Positions 1-8,057 of a stretch of DNA of 64,000 nt are shown here, piece by piece. The notes beneath the pieces are model-generated. The model was not told the DNA's origin. It ran no database searches and saw only the letters and a program-made list of their open reading frames with translations. This DNA is from Trichomonas vaginalis G3. Lineage: Eukaryota > Parabasalia > Trichomonadida > Trichomonadidae. The DNA lies in assembly GCF_026262505.1 (NCBI RefSeq), contig NC_067206.1:1550001-1614000 (forward strand), written 5' to 3'. The position numbers were made by a program, and so were the translations under genes. The number at the start of each line of letters is the position of its first letter. Position 1 is the first letter of the stretch.

Positions 1-389
1 AGGCAAAAATAACTTATGAAGATGCTATTAAAAGTAAAGCTGACAAAGATGAACTTGACGCAACGAACAAAGTTTTGAAATCTCATAAACACAATATCTC
101 CGATATAAATGAACTTCAAGCTACATTAGACAGTAAAGCCGACAAGAACCATACACATAAATCCTTCACTACTGTTAGAGCAGACGACATAATATTGAAC
201 TATACCCTTGGTTCAAGTGCACCTTTAGAGAATCCAAGTACAAACGTAAAAGATACACTAAACTCCTTAAATAGTAAATGTATGAACATTGAAGGTCATG
301 CCAGAAACTTTGAAACACATGAACTACCAGCAATGTTAGATAAAAAAGCAGATAAAGAACATACACATAAAATCCTTCACTACTGTTAG
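1..389 (+). CDS. phage tail-fibre-like shaft repeats (partial at window edge)
   Basis: The frame is open from the window edge. It encodes repeated fibre-type modules with His-x-His motifs (SHKHNISDI, ADKNHTHK, ADKEHTHK) spaced by short alpha-helical or coiled stretches. Such HxH repeats are typical of trimeric phage tail and receptor-binding fibres. A module containing RADDIILNY and GSSAPLENPST recurs in the next entry. It belongs to Polinton A and would be a virion surface protein if made, probably at capsid vertices; that role is inference. The true start lies outside the window. Confidence 0.6.
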   Translation, partial: AKITYEDAIKSKADKDELDATNKVLKSHKHNISDINELQATLDSKADKNHTHKSFTTVRADDIILNYTLGSSAPLENPSTNVKDTLNSLNSKCMNIEGHARNFETHELPAMLDKKADKEHTHKILHYC

Positions 390-405
390 AGCAGACGACA
401 TAATA

Positions 406-1035
406 TTGAACTATGATTTGGGTTCAAGTGCACCTTTAGAGAATCCGAGTACAAGCGTAAAAGATACTCTTAACAATTTAGATAACAGTTGCAGGAATAT
501 CGAAGGTCATGCCAGAAACTTTGAAGCATATGAACTACCAGCAATGTTAGATAAGAAAGCAGACAAAACAGAGCTTCAAACATTAAAGACTGAAATACTT
601 CAAACATTATATCCTGTTGGTTCTATTTATACGTCAATGAACTCAACAAATCCAGAAACAGTTTTAGGTTTTGGTACGTGGAAGCAGATTGTAGATAAAT
701 TCTTATACTGTGCTAGATATTCAAAGCAAACAGGAGGTTCGAAGAAAATTAAAGAAGCAAACCTTCCACCGCACACTCATACAGGAACTACAAACACAAC
801 AGGTAGTCATTCACATTCAATAACAAAAAGAGGTTATACAAATCTTGCAGCAGGTTCGGATAGACAGGGAATGCATAGATATGATATTTCAAGTGACCCA
901 GTAGATTCAAGCGCAGGTATTTTCTGTGGAACCACAGGAAATCATTCACACACTTTCACAACAAATCCAACAGGCTCGGGTGCAGATTATATGCCACCAT
1001 TTGTGACTATATTCGCATGGTACCGCGTTCAATGA
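406..1035 (+). CDS. phage tail-collar-domain protein
   Basis: This 209-aa frame begins with the same fibre module as the preceding entry and ends in a clear tail-collar/baseplate-type C-terminal domain. The signature is YPVGSIYTSMNSTNP, then GFGTWKQI, GGSKK, LPPHTHTG, two further HSH motifs and a terminal PPFVTIFAWYRVQ. In phages this domain sits at the tip of tail fibres and may bind metal through its histidines. In Polinton A it lies just upstream of the integrase on the same strand. A virion spike or receptor-binding role is inferred. A phage-type fibre in a protist Polinton suggests horizontal acquisition. Confidence 0.75.
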   Translation: MNYDLGSSAPLENPSTSVKDTLNNLDNSCRNIEGHARNFEAYELPAMLDKKADKTELQTLKTEILQTLYPVGSIYTSMNSTNPETVLGFGTWKQIVDKFLYCARYSKQTGGSKKIKEANLPPHTHTGTTNTTGSHSHSITKRGYTNLAAGSDRQGMHRYDISSDPVDSSAGIFCGTTGNHSHTFTTNPTGSGADYMPPFVTIFAWYRVQ

Positions 1036-1075
1036 ACGCGCTTGAGCCTAGAATAAAATCTTTAACTTTACATAA

Positions 1076-1522
1076 ATGAGCTTGAAAGAAGTATTCGAAC
1101 AACATCCATGGAGGTCATTTAAGAAGTTCAATGAAGCTGCAAAGAGTTGGGGATTTACTAACAGAGCTGAAGTGAAAAGGTTCTTTGACAAAAATGTTGT
1201 ACATCAAACAAAAATAAACCCTTACGACTACTTTTTACCAATTTACTCCAACACTCCTGACGCATACCAATTTGACACTCTCATTCAAAGCAGAAAAGGA
1301 GGACATAAACCATTCCTCATCTTCATTAATGTTAACACTCGTAAAGCATATGCATATCCAATGAAAAATAAAGGAACTCGTGAAGTGTTAAGAGTTTTAC
1401 AAAAGTTTGTAGCAGAACATAGCCCAAGTACTTTAACATCAGACCAAGACAGGAGTGGGGGACAAACTCGCCCATTGTCACTTTTCATTAACCTTAAACT
1501 TGTAATTTTCATTATTTTCTGA
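1076..1522 (+). CDS. Polinton rve-family integrase, N-terminal part
   Basis: The frame encodes the N-terminal region and the start of a retroviral-type integrase core of Polinton A. The stretch YQFDTLI carries the first expected catalytic aspartate and LTSDQD the second. Polinton integrases insert the element by a DDE strand-transfer reaction. Only residues up to about nucleotide 1,452 are integrase; the remainder of the open frame reads into the inserted MITE. Other integrase parts lie at 2,182-2,376 and 6,024-6,549, separated by two transposon insertions. Start is the ATG 40 bp after the collar gene. Confidence 0.75.
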   Translation: MSLKEVFEQHPWRSFKKFNEAAKSWGFTNRAEVKRFFDKNVVHQTKINPYDYFLPIYSNTPDAYQFDTLIQSRKGGHKPFLIFINVNTRKAYAYPMKNKGTREVLRVLQKFVAEHSPSTLTSDQDRSGGQTRPLSLFINLKLVIFIIF

Positions 1523-2181
1523 AATTACCTTTAAAAGTACTAAGTAAGATCATGAGATATAGCAATATATGTTTAAACCAACTTATATTTTGGTTGTACA
1601 CCACTTGTATGTGCCGGATACCATTGTGTCAAATTTTTTCTGAAATTAACTTTAAAAGTACTAAGTAAGATCATGAGATATAGCAATATATGTTTAAACC
1701 AACTTATATTTTGGTTGTACACCACTTGTATGTGCCGGATACCATTGTGTCAAATTTTTTCTGAAATTAACTTTAAAAGTACTAAGTAAGATCATGAGAT
1801 ATAGCAATATATGTTTAAACCAACTTATATTTTGGTTGTACACCACTTGTATGTGCCGGATACCATTGTGTCAAATTTTTTCTGAAATTAACTTTAAAAG
1901 TACTAAGTAAGATCATGAGATATAGCAATATATGTTTAAACCAACTTATATTTTGGTTGTACACCACTTGTATGTGCCGGATACCATTGTGTCAAATTTT
2001 TTCTGAAATTAACTTTAAAAGTACTAAGTAAGATCATTTATTTTTGCATAATATAATGCCAATATGGTTTCTTTTGATTTTATTTCATTTATAAGCAAAT
2101 CAGATTTACACAAAAACTCCACTCCATAAGCGTTCATTTGCTAAATTAAAAAGTGACAATGGGCTAGTCTGTCCCTTTCTC
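1453..2181. mobile_element. 729-bp MULE-like MITE with 10-bp target duplication
   Basis: This non-coding insertion in the integrase gene has 33-bp imperfect terminal inverted repeats (about five mismatches) that start with GAG and contain GCCCATTGTCACTTTT. The 10-bp direct repeat ACCAAGACAG lies immediately outside, at 1,443-1,452 and 2,182-2,191, and is the target-site duplication. A 9-11-bp duplication and GA-starting termini fit Mutator-like elements. The interior is almost entirely the 121-bp tandem repeat. It has no transposase, so it would have needed one supplied from elsewhere. Confidence 0.85.
1518..2037. repeat. 121-bp tandem repeat, about 4.3 units
   Basis: Near-identical units start at about 1,521, 1,642, 1,763, 1,884 and 2,005, so the period is exactly 121 bp. 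Four units are complete and the fifth is partial. Each contains AAGTACTAAGTAAGATCA and TTGTACACCACTTGTATG. There are no long open frames. The repeat fills the MITE described at 1,453-2,181. The near identity of units points to recent expansion or ongoing homogenisation. Confidence 0.95.
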
Positions 2182-2376
2182 ACCAAGACAGTGCATACCT
2201 CAGCAATGAAATCACAGATTTTCTCATTAAGCATAACATAACTCACTACACTACTGAAGACCATAACCATAACATACTCGGCATCATAAACCGCTTCATA
2301 AGAACGCTCAGAGATTTAAACCAAGAACGAGACTTTACCGAAGAAACAATGAAACATTTTCTCGAAGTATATAATT
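2182..2376 (+). pseudogene. integrase core segment between two insertions
   Basis: Starting right after the MITE, this stretch encodes integrase core sequence, ending in residues such as TLRDLNQERDFTEE. It is a part of the Polinton A integrase isolated by the MITE on its left and the MULE on its right. Its last 80 bp are duplicated at 6,024-6,103. Fossil. Confidence 0.65.
2297..2376 (+). repeat. 80-bp direct duplication, left copy (MULE flank)
   Basis: This 80-bp stretch of integrase coding sequence recurs at 6,024-6,103 with a single mismatch. The two copies abut the outer edges of the 3.6-kb MULE insertion. It behaves like a target-site duplication but is eight times longer than the 9-11 bp normal for Mutator-like elements. 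Confidence 0.9.
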
Positions 2377-2440
2377 GAAACAATAAGAATTACCGAAAAA
2401 GTGACAAAACATCAAAAACAGGGAGGGGGTCTCAATTTAT

Positions 2441-2680
2441 TACTTATATTATTTTACAAATATTTATATAAATACTCTTTATAATATATTTTACTATAAA
2501 ATTATACCTCAAATTCAAATATTTAAAATATTATTACATAATTATCTCAAAATTATATTTTTATATATTATTTTTCATATGTATAAATCATATAATCTAT
2601 ATCTATGCAAATCTCATCTAAATTTTTTTGAAACAAACCGCTACCATTTTATAATGGTCCATCTTAAATTCATCATAAAT
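2441..2680. other. AT-rich non-coding stretch in MULE left arm
   Basis: About 240 bp of very AT-rich sequence with runs of TATA/ATTT lie between the MULE left terminus and the hairpin array. No gene or clear motif is visible. Confidence 0.7.
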
Positions 2681-3985
2681 TCTGGTACATGTTAGTACCA
2701 GAGTCTTCAAATCTCAAACACTCTGGTACCAACATGTACCAGACGCGAGTTTCCAATGCCCTCGTACTACGATTTTCTATTAAGATCTTCTTGAATGAGA
2801 AGGTCTTCATAGAAACTCGTACGAGGGCTTCTCTTTTAAATACTCTGGTACCTGCTGGTATCGGAGTCGACTTTACAGCCCTTTCCCCAATTTTGAAGCT
2901 GGGGAAAGTTTTCAAGCAATGAAAGGGAAGCTCTCGCTATGAGGTGAAAATCTAGAATTTTTTACCTCATAGCGAGTAATCCTTGTTAATTGCTTGAAAA
3001 CTTTCTTTCAAATTATCAAAATTTCGAGGAAAGTTTCCTTGCTTCAAAGTAGAGATGGAGCCCTTTGAGCCACTGCATATAGGTCAGTGACTCAAATACT
3101 CCATCTCTACTAGAAATCGCCAAAATTTGGGTCGCAATCTTTGAATGCGACGCAAGTTTTGGCAATTTCGCGAGGGACTTGCTCCATTTGGTGCATAGAT
3201 TCACACTCTATGCACCAGATGGAACAATTCTTTCGCTGACAGCGGGAAACTTTGTCTGAATAGTTTAACATTCAGACAAAGTTTCCCGCTGTCAGAGAGG
3301 AGGGAATGGAAGGGTAAGAGGTATATATTCATAATGTATACCTCTTACCCTTTCATTCCCTCGAGAAAGTTCAAAAACTTGGGTGCAATCAGTTCTGATT
3401 GCACCCAAGTTTTTGAACTTTGTATAAGGAATTGTTGGCTATGATGCACTGATCATGAATCAGTACATCATAGCCAACAATTCTTTCGCTGACAGCGGGA
3501 AACTTTGTCTGAATGGTTTAACATTCAGACAAAGTTTCCCGCTGTCAGAGAGGGAATGGAAGGGTAAGAGGTATATATTCATAATGTATACCTCTTACTC
3601 TTCCATTCCCTCAAGAAAGTTCAAAAACTTGGGTGCAATCAGTTCTGATTGCACCCAAGTTTTTGAACTTTGTATAAGGAATTGTTGGCTATGATGTACT
3701 GATCATGAATCAGTACATCATAGCCAACAATTCCTTCGCAAACAGTGGGAAACTTTGTCTGAATAGTTTAACATTCAGACAAAGTTTCCCGCTGTCAGGG
3801 AGGGAATTAGAGGGTGGGAGATATATAGATAGACTATAAATCTCTCACCCTTTAATTCCCTCAAGAAAGTTCAAAAACTTGGGTGCAATCAGAACTGATT
3901 GCACCCAAGTTTTTGAATTTTGTATAAGGAATTGTTGGCTATGATGTACTGATCATGAATCAGTACATCATAGCCAACAATTCTA
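2681..3985. repeat. serial DNA hairpin array (about 18 consecutive palindromes)
   Basis: The region is a nearly gapless chain of inverted repeats of roughly 50-95 bp with stems of 20-27 bp and loops of 6-10 nt. Clear examples are 2,681-2,742, about 3,047-3,110, about 3,120-3,167, 3,237-3,297, 3,298-3,362, 3,363-3,424 and 3,429-3,485. Stems are unrelated to each other within a unit but perfect or near perfect. Short open frames here simply reflect palindromes. The array lies upstream of the MULE transposase. Homologous hairpins occur in the DDE-USP transposon at 23.4-23.7 and 25.2-26.2 kb. Confidence 0.9.
3235..3985. repeat. 250-bp higher-order unit of four hairpins, three copies
   Basis: A block of four different hairpins repeats three times, starting at about 3,235, 3,487 and 3,737. 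In order the hairpins contain GACAAAGTTTCCCGCTGTC, GGGTAAGAGGTATATATTC, TTGGGTGCAATCAG and TTGGCTATGATG. Third-copy changes often occur on both arms of a stem, so pairing is kept: for example the second hairpin becomes GGGTGGGAGATATATAG with a matching opposite arm. Confidence 0.9.
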
Positions 3986-4231
3986 CCTTTTAACCAAAGA
4001 TAATTGATTCGTATGTAAAATATTAAGCTAAAATTTCTCTTTCTTTTAGTACACATTCTTCCATTTCGTGTACATGTATCATATATTAAGTACTAGTTAT
4101 CTATTCTATATCCTTTATCCCAATTTAGATACTCAAAGATAATTCTTTTTCAGAAGAAAAAAAATATTTTCTATTAAACCGTTATTTTTTCAATGTGAGT
4201 TTTCAATTTTATTTTTCCTTTTTGCTGCTCA

Positions 4232-5911
4232 ATGCAACATCCTCCACCCGATCCTCCATGCGAGGTTGATCAAGCCATAGGATATTTAGAATATTCTCGT
4301 TTTGTTATAGCTGCAGAGCTGCATGGTAACATAAGATTTGTCAAAGACCCACAAAAACTATCAATTGGAACAGGAGTATTAATCTACCACCGATGCGAAT
4401 ACGAAGGCTGCCCAGCAGGCTTTAAATTTATTAAAAATTTCGACAATTACATTTTTAAATCTGCAAACTTAACTCATATTCACTCAGGACCACCACCACA
4501 ACATAAAAATACACCTACAAGTGGTACTTACCGTGCTTGGATTAAAAAATTTCTCATGAATCACGGAAGTCCACTTAATGCAACACAAGAAGTCAACAAA
4601 ACGCTTGAAATACCTAAAGATCATACTTGTATTCACATGACTATGAAACAAACTGCAATCAATCAATTGAAATATTATTTACAACAAAAAGATCTTATGA
4701 GATCTTTACCAGACATATCTTTAAATCAATTTCAATCTTTACAAAACTATGTTAATCAATGGGAAGATCAACATGATGACCTTATTTATTTTGACATTCA
4801 AGGTGAAGATACTGATTTTCCAGACAAATTGGTTTTTATTTACTCTGATAATGATATGATCTCTCAAATTCATGAAAAACCACCAATTTATCACTTAGAC
4901 TCTACGTTTAAATTAATTATTCATGGATTTCCTTTTTATGTATTAGCTACCAAATTTGCTAATACTCATTCTATCCCTTTGTGTTATTTTATAATATATC
5001 CAGATAATAGTGAAAATATTTCTTTTTGCTTAAGTAAATATTTTGAAACAACTCACACAGAACCTGAATTTATCATGTCTGACTGTGCACTAAACATTTT
5101 CAACGGGATTAGGAATTCATTTCCGGAGTGCAATATCTTTTGGTGCGCGCTACATGTAATACGCGCACTTAAAAAGAATCTCTCAAAGATAAATGATGAA
5201 GAGATTAGATCAGAAGTCGAAAAATTTATGAACATTTTATGTTATTATCGTGATTGCACAGAAGAAGATGCTGCAAAAATGTATAAAGAGCACATTATTG
5301 ATAAAATTCAAGATCAATTGGAATTTAATCAATACTTTACACGTCAGTGGGACATTCATAAACAACAGTGGATAGCCGCTGCCAGACCAAATGAATTAAC
5401 CGTTGTGAATAACGTTTCTGAATCTTTATTTAAAAAGATAAAATATCACAATTTTGGCTGCGTTAAAAATCAAAGAATTGATGTTTTTGTCAAAAATCTT
5501 TTAGAAGAAGTTGCACCCAATTACTTTTATCGTATTAAAAACGATTTACTTCAAACAGGTTTTATTCCTTCAATTAGAATTCGCGAGCCTCGATTGACAG
5601 ATTATAAAACAAAATTGAAAAGAGAAGTTCAATCACGTTTATACCAAGTATTAAATTTTGTTCAGAATCAAGAAGCCAATTTGAATCCATTAAGATTTTT
5701 ATTGGAAAATGCTGAAGAAAAACTTTCTCAAATAAATGAGAAGATACAAAATTCAATTACATATTTAAGATCGTTTGAAATTCCAAATGAATTGTTAGAT
5801 ACGTATATGTTAGAAATTAATGAATTTTGTTATAATTCTCCAGATTATATTTTAGAACATTTCGAAGAATTTTTGGAGGATTTCAAAGAAAAGAATAATT
5901 TAATAGACTAA
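4232..5911 (+). CDS. Mutator-like (MULE) DDE transposase with WRKY/FLYWCH-type zinc finger
   Basis: The protein is 559 aa, intact and starts at an ATG. An N-terminal zinc finger of the WRKY/FLYWCH-GCM1 type is visible as C55-x4-C60 followed by H82-x-H84 and probably binds the element ends. The MULE domain follows: D223 in YHLDSTFKL, D284 in FIMSDCALNIF, the C305-x2-H308 signature in FWCALHVIRALKKNL, and E397 in NNVSESLFKKIK, giving a complete DDE triad. A Leu- and Glu-rich helical C-terminus follows. It would cut and rejoin element ends in the nucleus. All key residues are present. Identification as MULE is firm; activity is inferred. Confidence 0.9.
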   Translation: MQHPPPDPPCEVDQAIGYLEYSRFVIAAELHGNIRFVKDPQKLSIGTGVLIYHRCEYEGCPAGFKFIKNFDNYIFKSANLTHIHSGPPPQHKNTPTSGTYRAWIKKFLMNHGSPLNATQEVNKTLEIPKDHTCIHMTMKQTAINQLKYYLQQKDLMRSLPDISLNQFQSLQNYVNQWEDQHDDLIYFDIQGEDTDFPDKLVFIYSDNDMISQIHEKPPIYHLDSTFKLIIHGFPFYVLATKFANTHSIPLCYFIIYPDNSENISFCLSKYFETTHTEPEFIMSDCALNIFNGIRNSFPECNIFWCALHVIRALKKNLSKINDEEIRSEVEKFMNILCYYRDCTEEDAAKMYKEHIIDKIQDQLEFNQYFTRQWDIHKQQWIAAARPNELTVVNNVSESLFKKIKYHNFGCVKNQRIDVFVKNLLEEVAPNYFYRIKNDLLQTGFIPSIRIREPRLTDYKTKLKREVQSRLYQVLNFVQNQEANLNPLRFLLENAEEKLSQINEKIQNSITYLRSFEIPNELLDTYMLEINEFCYNSPDYILEHFEEFLEDFKEKNNLID

Positions 5912-6023
5912 AAAATTTATTATTTTTATTTATTGTGAATTTTAAATTGTCACTTTTTAAGTGTTACTCCCTATTGAAAGTGTCACTTTTTGGGTGTCAC
6001 TTTTCGGAAATTCTTATATACTC

Positions 6024-6103
6024 CATAAGAACGCTCAGAGATTTAAACCAAGAGCGAGACTTTACCGAAGAAACAATGAAACATTTTCTCGAAGTATATA
6101 ATT
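6024..6103 (+). repeat. 80-bp direct duplication, right copy (MULE flank)
   Basis: Second copy of 2,297-2,376 with one mismatch, beginning immediately after the MULE right terminus. It is also the first part of the downstream integrase segment. Confidence 0.9.
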
Positions 6104-6549
6104 CCTCAACACATTCTACAACAGGGCATACACCAAATTCAATGACACAACAACAAGAAGAAAAGTATATACAAAAGAAACGAAGCCAAACACAAAATAT
6201 CAGAAATTCAACACAATTTACCCTCATTCCTGGTACAAAAGTTCGTGTAGTTCTTGACGACAAACCGTTGACAAAGAAACGTTTAAGGTTAAGTAGAAAC
6301 TATTATATCGTAGACTCTACGCAAGGTAATGGATATCTTATAAAAGCTGCTGACGACTCTTTTGCGTTTTACCCTCGACATAAATTAGTTGAAAGTAGTA
6401 ATGGCAAACTTGCTGAAACCATTGACGAAGCAAAGCGAGGAGTGGTTATTGAAATACTTGGCTATAACATAAACGATGACACTTATAAAGTAAGATATGA
6501 AGGAGGCGTTGAAGATGTTATACCATCTAAGAACTTGAGAGAGTCATAG
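6024..6549 (+). CDS. Polinton integrase, C-terminal part with chromo/SH3-like tail
   Basis: This is the downstream portion of the Polinton A integrase after the MULE insertion. It holds the end of the core (FLEVYNSSTHSTTGHTPN resembles the integrase segment after the catalytic glutamate), a basic linker and a C-terminal beta-rich module around GTKVRVVLDDKPL and YKVRYEGGVEDVIPSKNL. The latter resembles the SH3/chromodomain-like tails of Polinton and chromovirus-type integrases, which contact DNA or chromatin. The open frame extends upstream to 5,935 inside the MULE, but that part is not integrase. Confidence 0.7.
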
Positions 6550-6707
6550 TCAACACATCTGGGACCATTAGAGCAGGAGTACTGGAAAGACAAAAATAAG
6601 CCAGAAAGAATAAGAAAATTCTTCTAAACTTTTTCATTAGATGTAAATCAGACATGAATGAGAACAGTCATGTATTATTAATGGTACCATTTATTTTAAC
6701 ATAAAGA

Positions 6708-6733
6708 CGCAAAGCGGCGAGGACGAAGTCCAT
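6708..6733 (+). repeat. paired mini-hairpins ending in ATG
   Basis: The sequence CGCAAAGCG (6,708-6,716) is followed by the perfect 11-nt palindrome GGACGAAGTCC (6,721-6,731) with a GAA triloop and then ATG. Similar pairs occur at 10,496-10,523, 17,421-17,442 and 18,805-18,815. Confidence 0.7.
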
Positions 6734-6750
6734 GACCAAAAATATAATTT

Positions 6751-6800
6751 AGGTGAAGAGGTGAGATTTCACCTCTTTTTTCACCTGTTTTTTCACCCTC
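6751..6800. promoter_or_regulatory. CACCT/AGGTG iteron cluster, left of the 313-aa gene
   Basis: The block contains the palindrome GGTGAGATTTCACC followed by iterated TCACCTGTTTTTTCACC. A reverse-oriented relative lies at 7,821-7,888, so the 313-aa gene is bracketed by inverted copies. A further copy is at 21,465-21,520. The function is unknown; it could be a protein-binding iteron, a terminator hairpin or a recombination boundary. Confidence 0.6.
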
Positions 6801-6826
6801 GTGAATTTTCATGAATTTCCTTAAGA

Positions 6827-6881
6827 TAGAAAAATAAAGTTAGTTTTATTTTTATTTATTTTTTTATTTTGTATAAAAGAT
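6827..6881 (+). promoter_or_regulatory. shared AT-rich upstream element of the 313-aa gene
   Basis: AAATAAAGTTAGTTTTAT followed by TTTATTTATTTTTTTATTTT lies just before the start codon. The same 40-bp element precedes the KilA-N gene at 8,594-8,640. Position and repetition suggest a promoter or leader; this is inference. Confidence 0.5.
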
Positions 6882-7823
6882 ATGATTTCAACAATCGGCA
6901 CAACAACAATTCAAACAACTACAGCACCAAACTCGCTAGTCATGAATCCTACGTCAATGTTGGTAGAGATGAAAAGCTTTATTCCTTCTTCATATACTTT
7001 TGAAACAGAAATCCAGAAGATAAAGCAAGAACTTTTAACAAGTAATTTAGACTGTAGTGCGAAAGATGAAACAAATGAACAGTATCTTTATGAAATGGAG
7101 GACCTCATCGACCATTTGCCTAAACTACCTGAAATTCAGCAGCAAAAACTAACTATTCCTGAATTCGACGAAATTGAAGTCAAAGCAACTGACTCAGTAG
7201 AAATTAAGAAATTCATACGTAAAGTAAATTATGAATTCCTTGGTTTTCATTGCAACCATAAAGTTATGGACAAAGATTGCGACATGGTTTATAAAAATAT
7301 TTCTGACCTTTACAAATCCGAAGAATTTAAGACATACGATAACTTTGTTTCATTAGTTGCAAAATGTGTATGGCAGATAAGAGATAAAGATAGAAGAGGT
7401 AAGGTATGGAATGAACAGATAAAACCAGCAGCTTTTGAGTTAAAGAAAACCATTGACGCTTTAGTTATTTTAGCTGGTAATGTTTCAATGTATAACGCAA
7501 AAACGATGCCGCAATGTTCAAAATGTAAAGCAGCAATAAGAAAATATAACTACTCAGTCAAAGAGATAGAAAGAATGCGAAACGACTATGCAGACTTAAA
7601 GAAAGAAGCAGAAAAGCCAGCAGAAGATAAAATGGATATGTTGACATTTCTTAATAAAAACTATCCAACAGCAGAAGATTTCCTTCTGTCTGACGTCAAG
7701 GAGAAGTATAAAGAAACCTTCGGCATTGTTAAAACATTCGATGTACTAAAAGAAGAAATAGAAGCTACGAAATTGTTTAGGATTTCAAATATACATCGTA
7801 CAATTCATGTAAAACGCTTGTGA
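6882..7823 (+). CDS. unknown 313-aa Polinton protein, charged, with Cys pairs
   Basis: I do not recognise the family. Seen: a Thr-rich N-terminus, a central region with HCNHKVMDKDC, a C-x2-C pair in MPQCSKCKAAIRKYN near residue 212, and a Lys/Glu-rich predicted coiled coil after it. It starts at an ATG following the shared AT-rich leader and is bracketed by inverted iteron clusters. A degraded relative is present at about 43.3-44.2 kb in the same orientation, so the gene belongs to this element family. The Cys pair could bind metal, but no full zinc finger is evident. Confidence 0.7.
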   Translation: MISTIGTTTIQTTTAPNSLVMNPTSMLVEMKSFIPSSYTFETEIQKIKQELLTSNLDCSAKDETNEQYLYEMEDLIDHLPKLPEIQQQKLTIPEFDEIEVKATDSVEIKKFIRKVNYEFLGFHCNHKVMDKDCDMVYKNISDLYKSEEFKTYDNFVSLVAKCVWQIRDKDRRGKVWNEQIKPAAFELKKTIDALVILAGNVSMYNAKTMPQCSKCKAAIRKYNYSVKEIERMRNDYADLKKEAEKPAEDKMDMLTFLNKNYPTAEDFLLSDVKEKYKETFGIVKTFDVLKEEIEATKLFRISNIHRTIHVKRL

Positions 7824-7888
7824 AAAAAGAGGTGAAAAAAGACGTGAAAAAACAGGTGAAATCTCACCTCTTCACCTCAATTATATTT
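7821..7888. promoter_or_regulatory. iteron cluster, right of the 313-aa gene (inverted copy)
   Basis: Four AGGTGA/ACGTGA repeats spaced by A-runs lead into GGTGAAATCTCACC and CTTCACCTC. The cluster reads as the reverse complement of 6,751-6,800 and overlaps the stop codon of the 313-aa gene. Confidence 0.6.
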
Positions 7889-7928
7889 TTATTGAATTCA
7901 GCAACAAAAATAATGAATTTCATTAGTT

Positions 7929-7955
7929 ATTTTGTATGTAAAGACAGTAATGACA
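7929..7955 (+). promoter_or_regulatory. leader sequence shared with the KilA-N gene
   Basis: TTTTGTATGTAAAGACAG followed by TAATGACAA is repeated at 8,631-8,656, just before the KilA-N start codon. Here it precedes the GIY-YIG locus. The shared leader suggests gene duplication or a common transcription signal. Confidence 0.5.
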
Positions 7956-8057
7956 AACATTGAGTTTGAAACAGTTAGAAAGATAGACAATGACACCAAA
8001 GTGGTTAGAATAGGTGATTTAAACGTAAGATACTCAAAGTAATACAACAAATATTCT

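Larger units (their letters stand above)
2377..6023 (+). mobile_element. Mutator-like transposon (MULE), 3.65 kb, with open transposase
   Basis: The insertion sits in the Polinton A integrase. Its termini start with GA and share an inner inverted motif AGAATTnCCGAAAAGTGACA-like (left 2,386-2,406; right ending 6,014), each lying exactly 9 nt inside the flanking 80-bp duplication. The order is left terminus, AT-rich stretch (2,440-2,680), long hairpin array (2,681-3,985), AT-rich leader, transposase (4,232-5,911) and right terminus. The right end repeats GTCACTTTTT-like motifs several times between 5,949 and 6,005. The transposase is uninterrupted, so the copy looks recent and potentially autonomous. 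Confidence 0.85.

Noticed and set aside
2673-3694. Short frames on both strands in the hairpin array
   Set aside because: Palindromes produce mirrored frames on both strands; the peptides show no domain.
1518-3985. Possible CRISPR-like array
   Set aside because: The 121-bp units are contiguous without unique spacers, the hairpins are back-to-back palindromes, and the sequence is eukaryotic transposon DNA.
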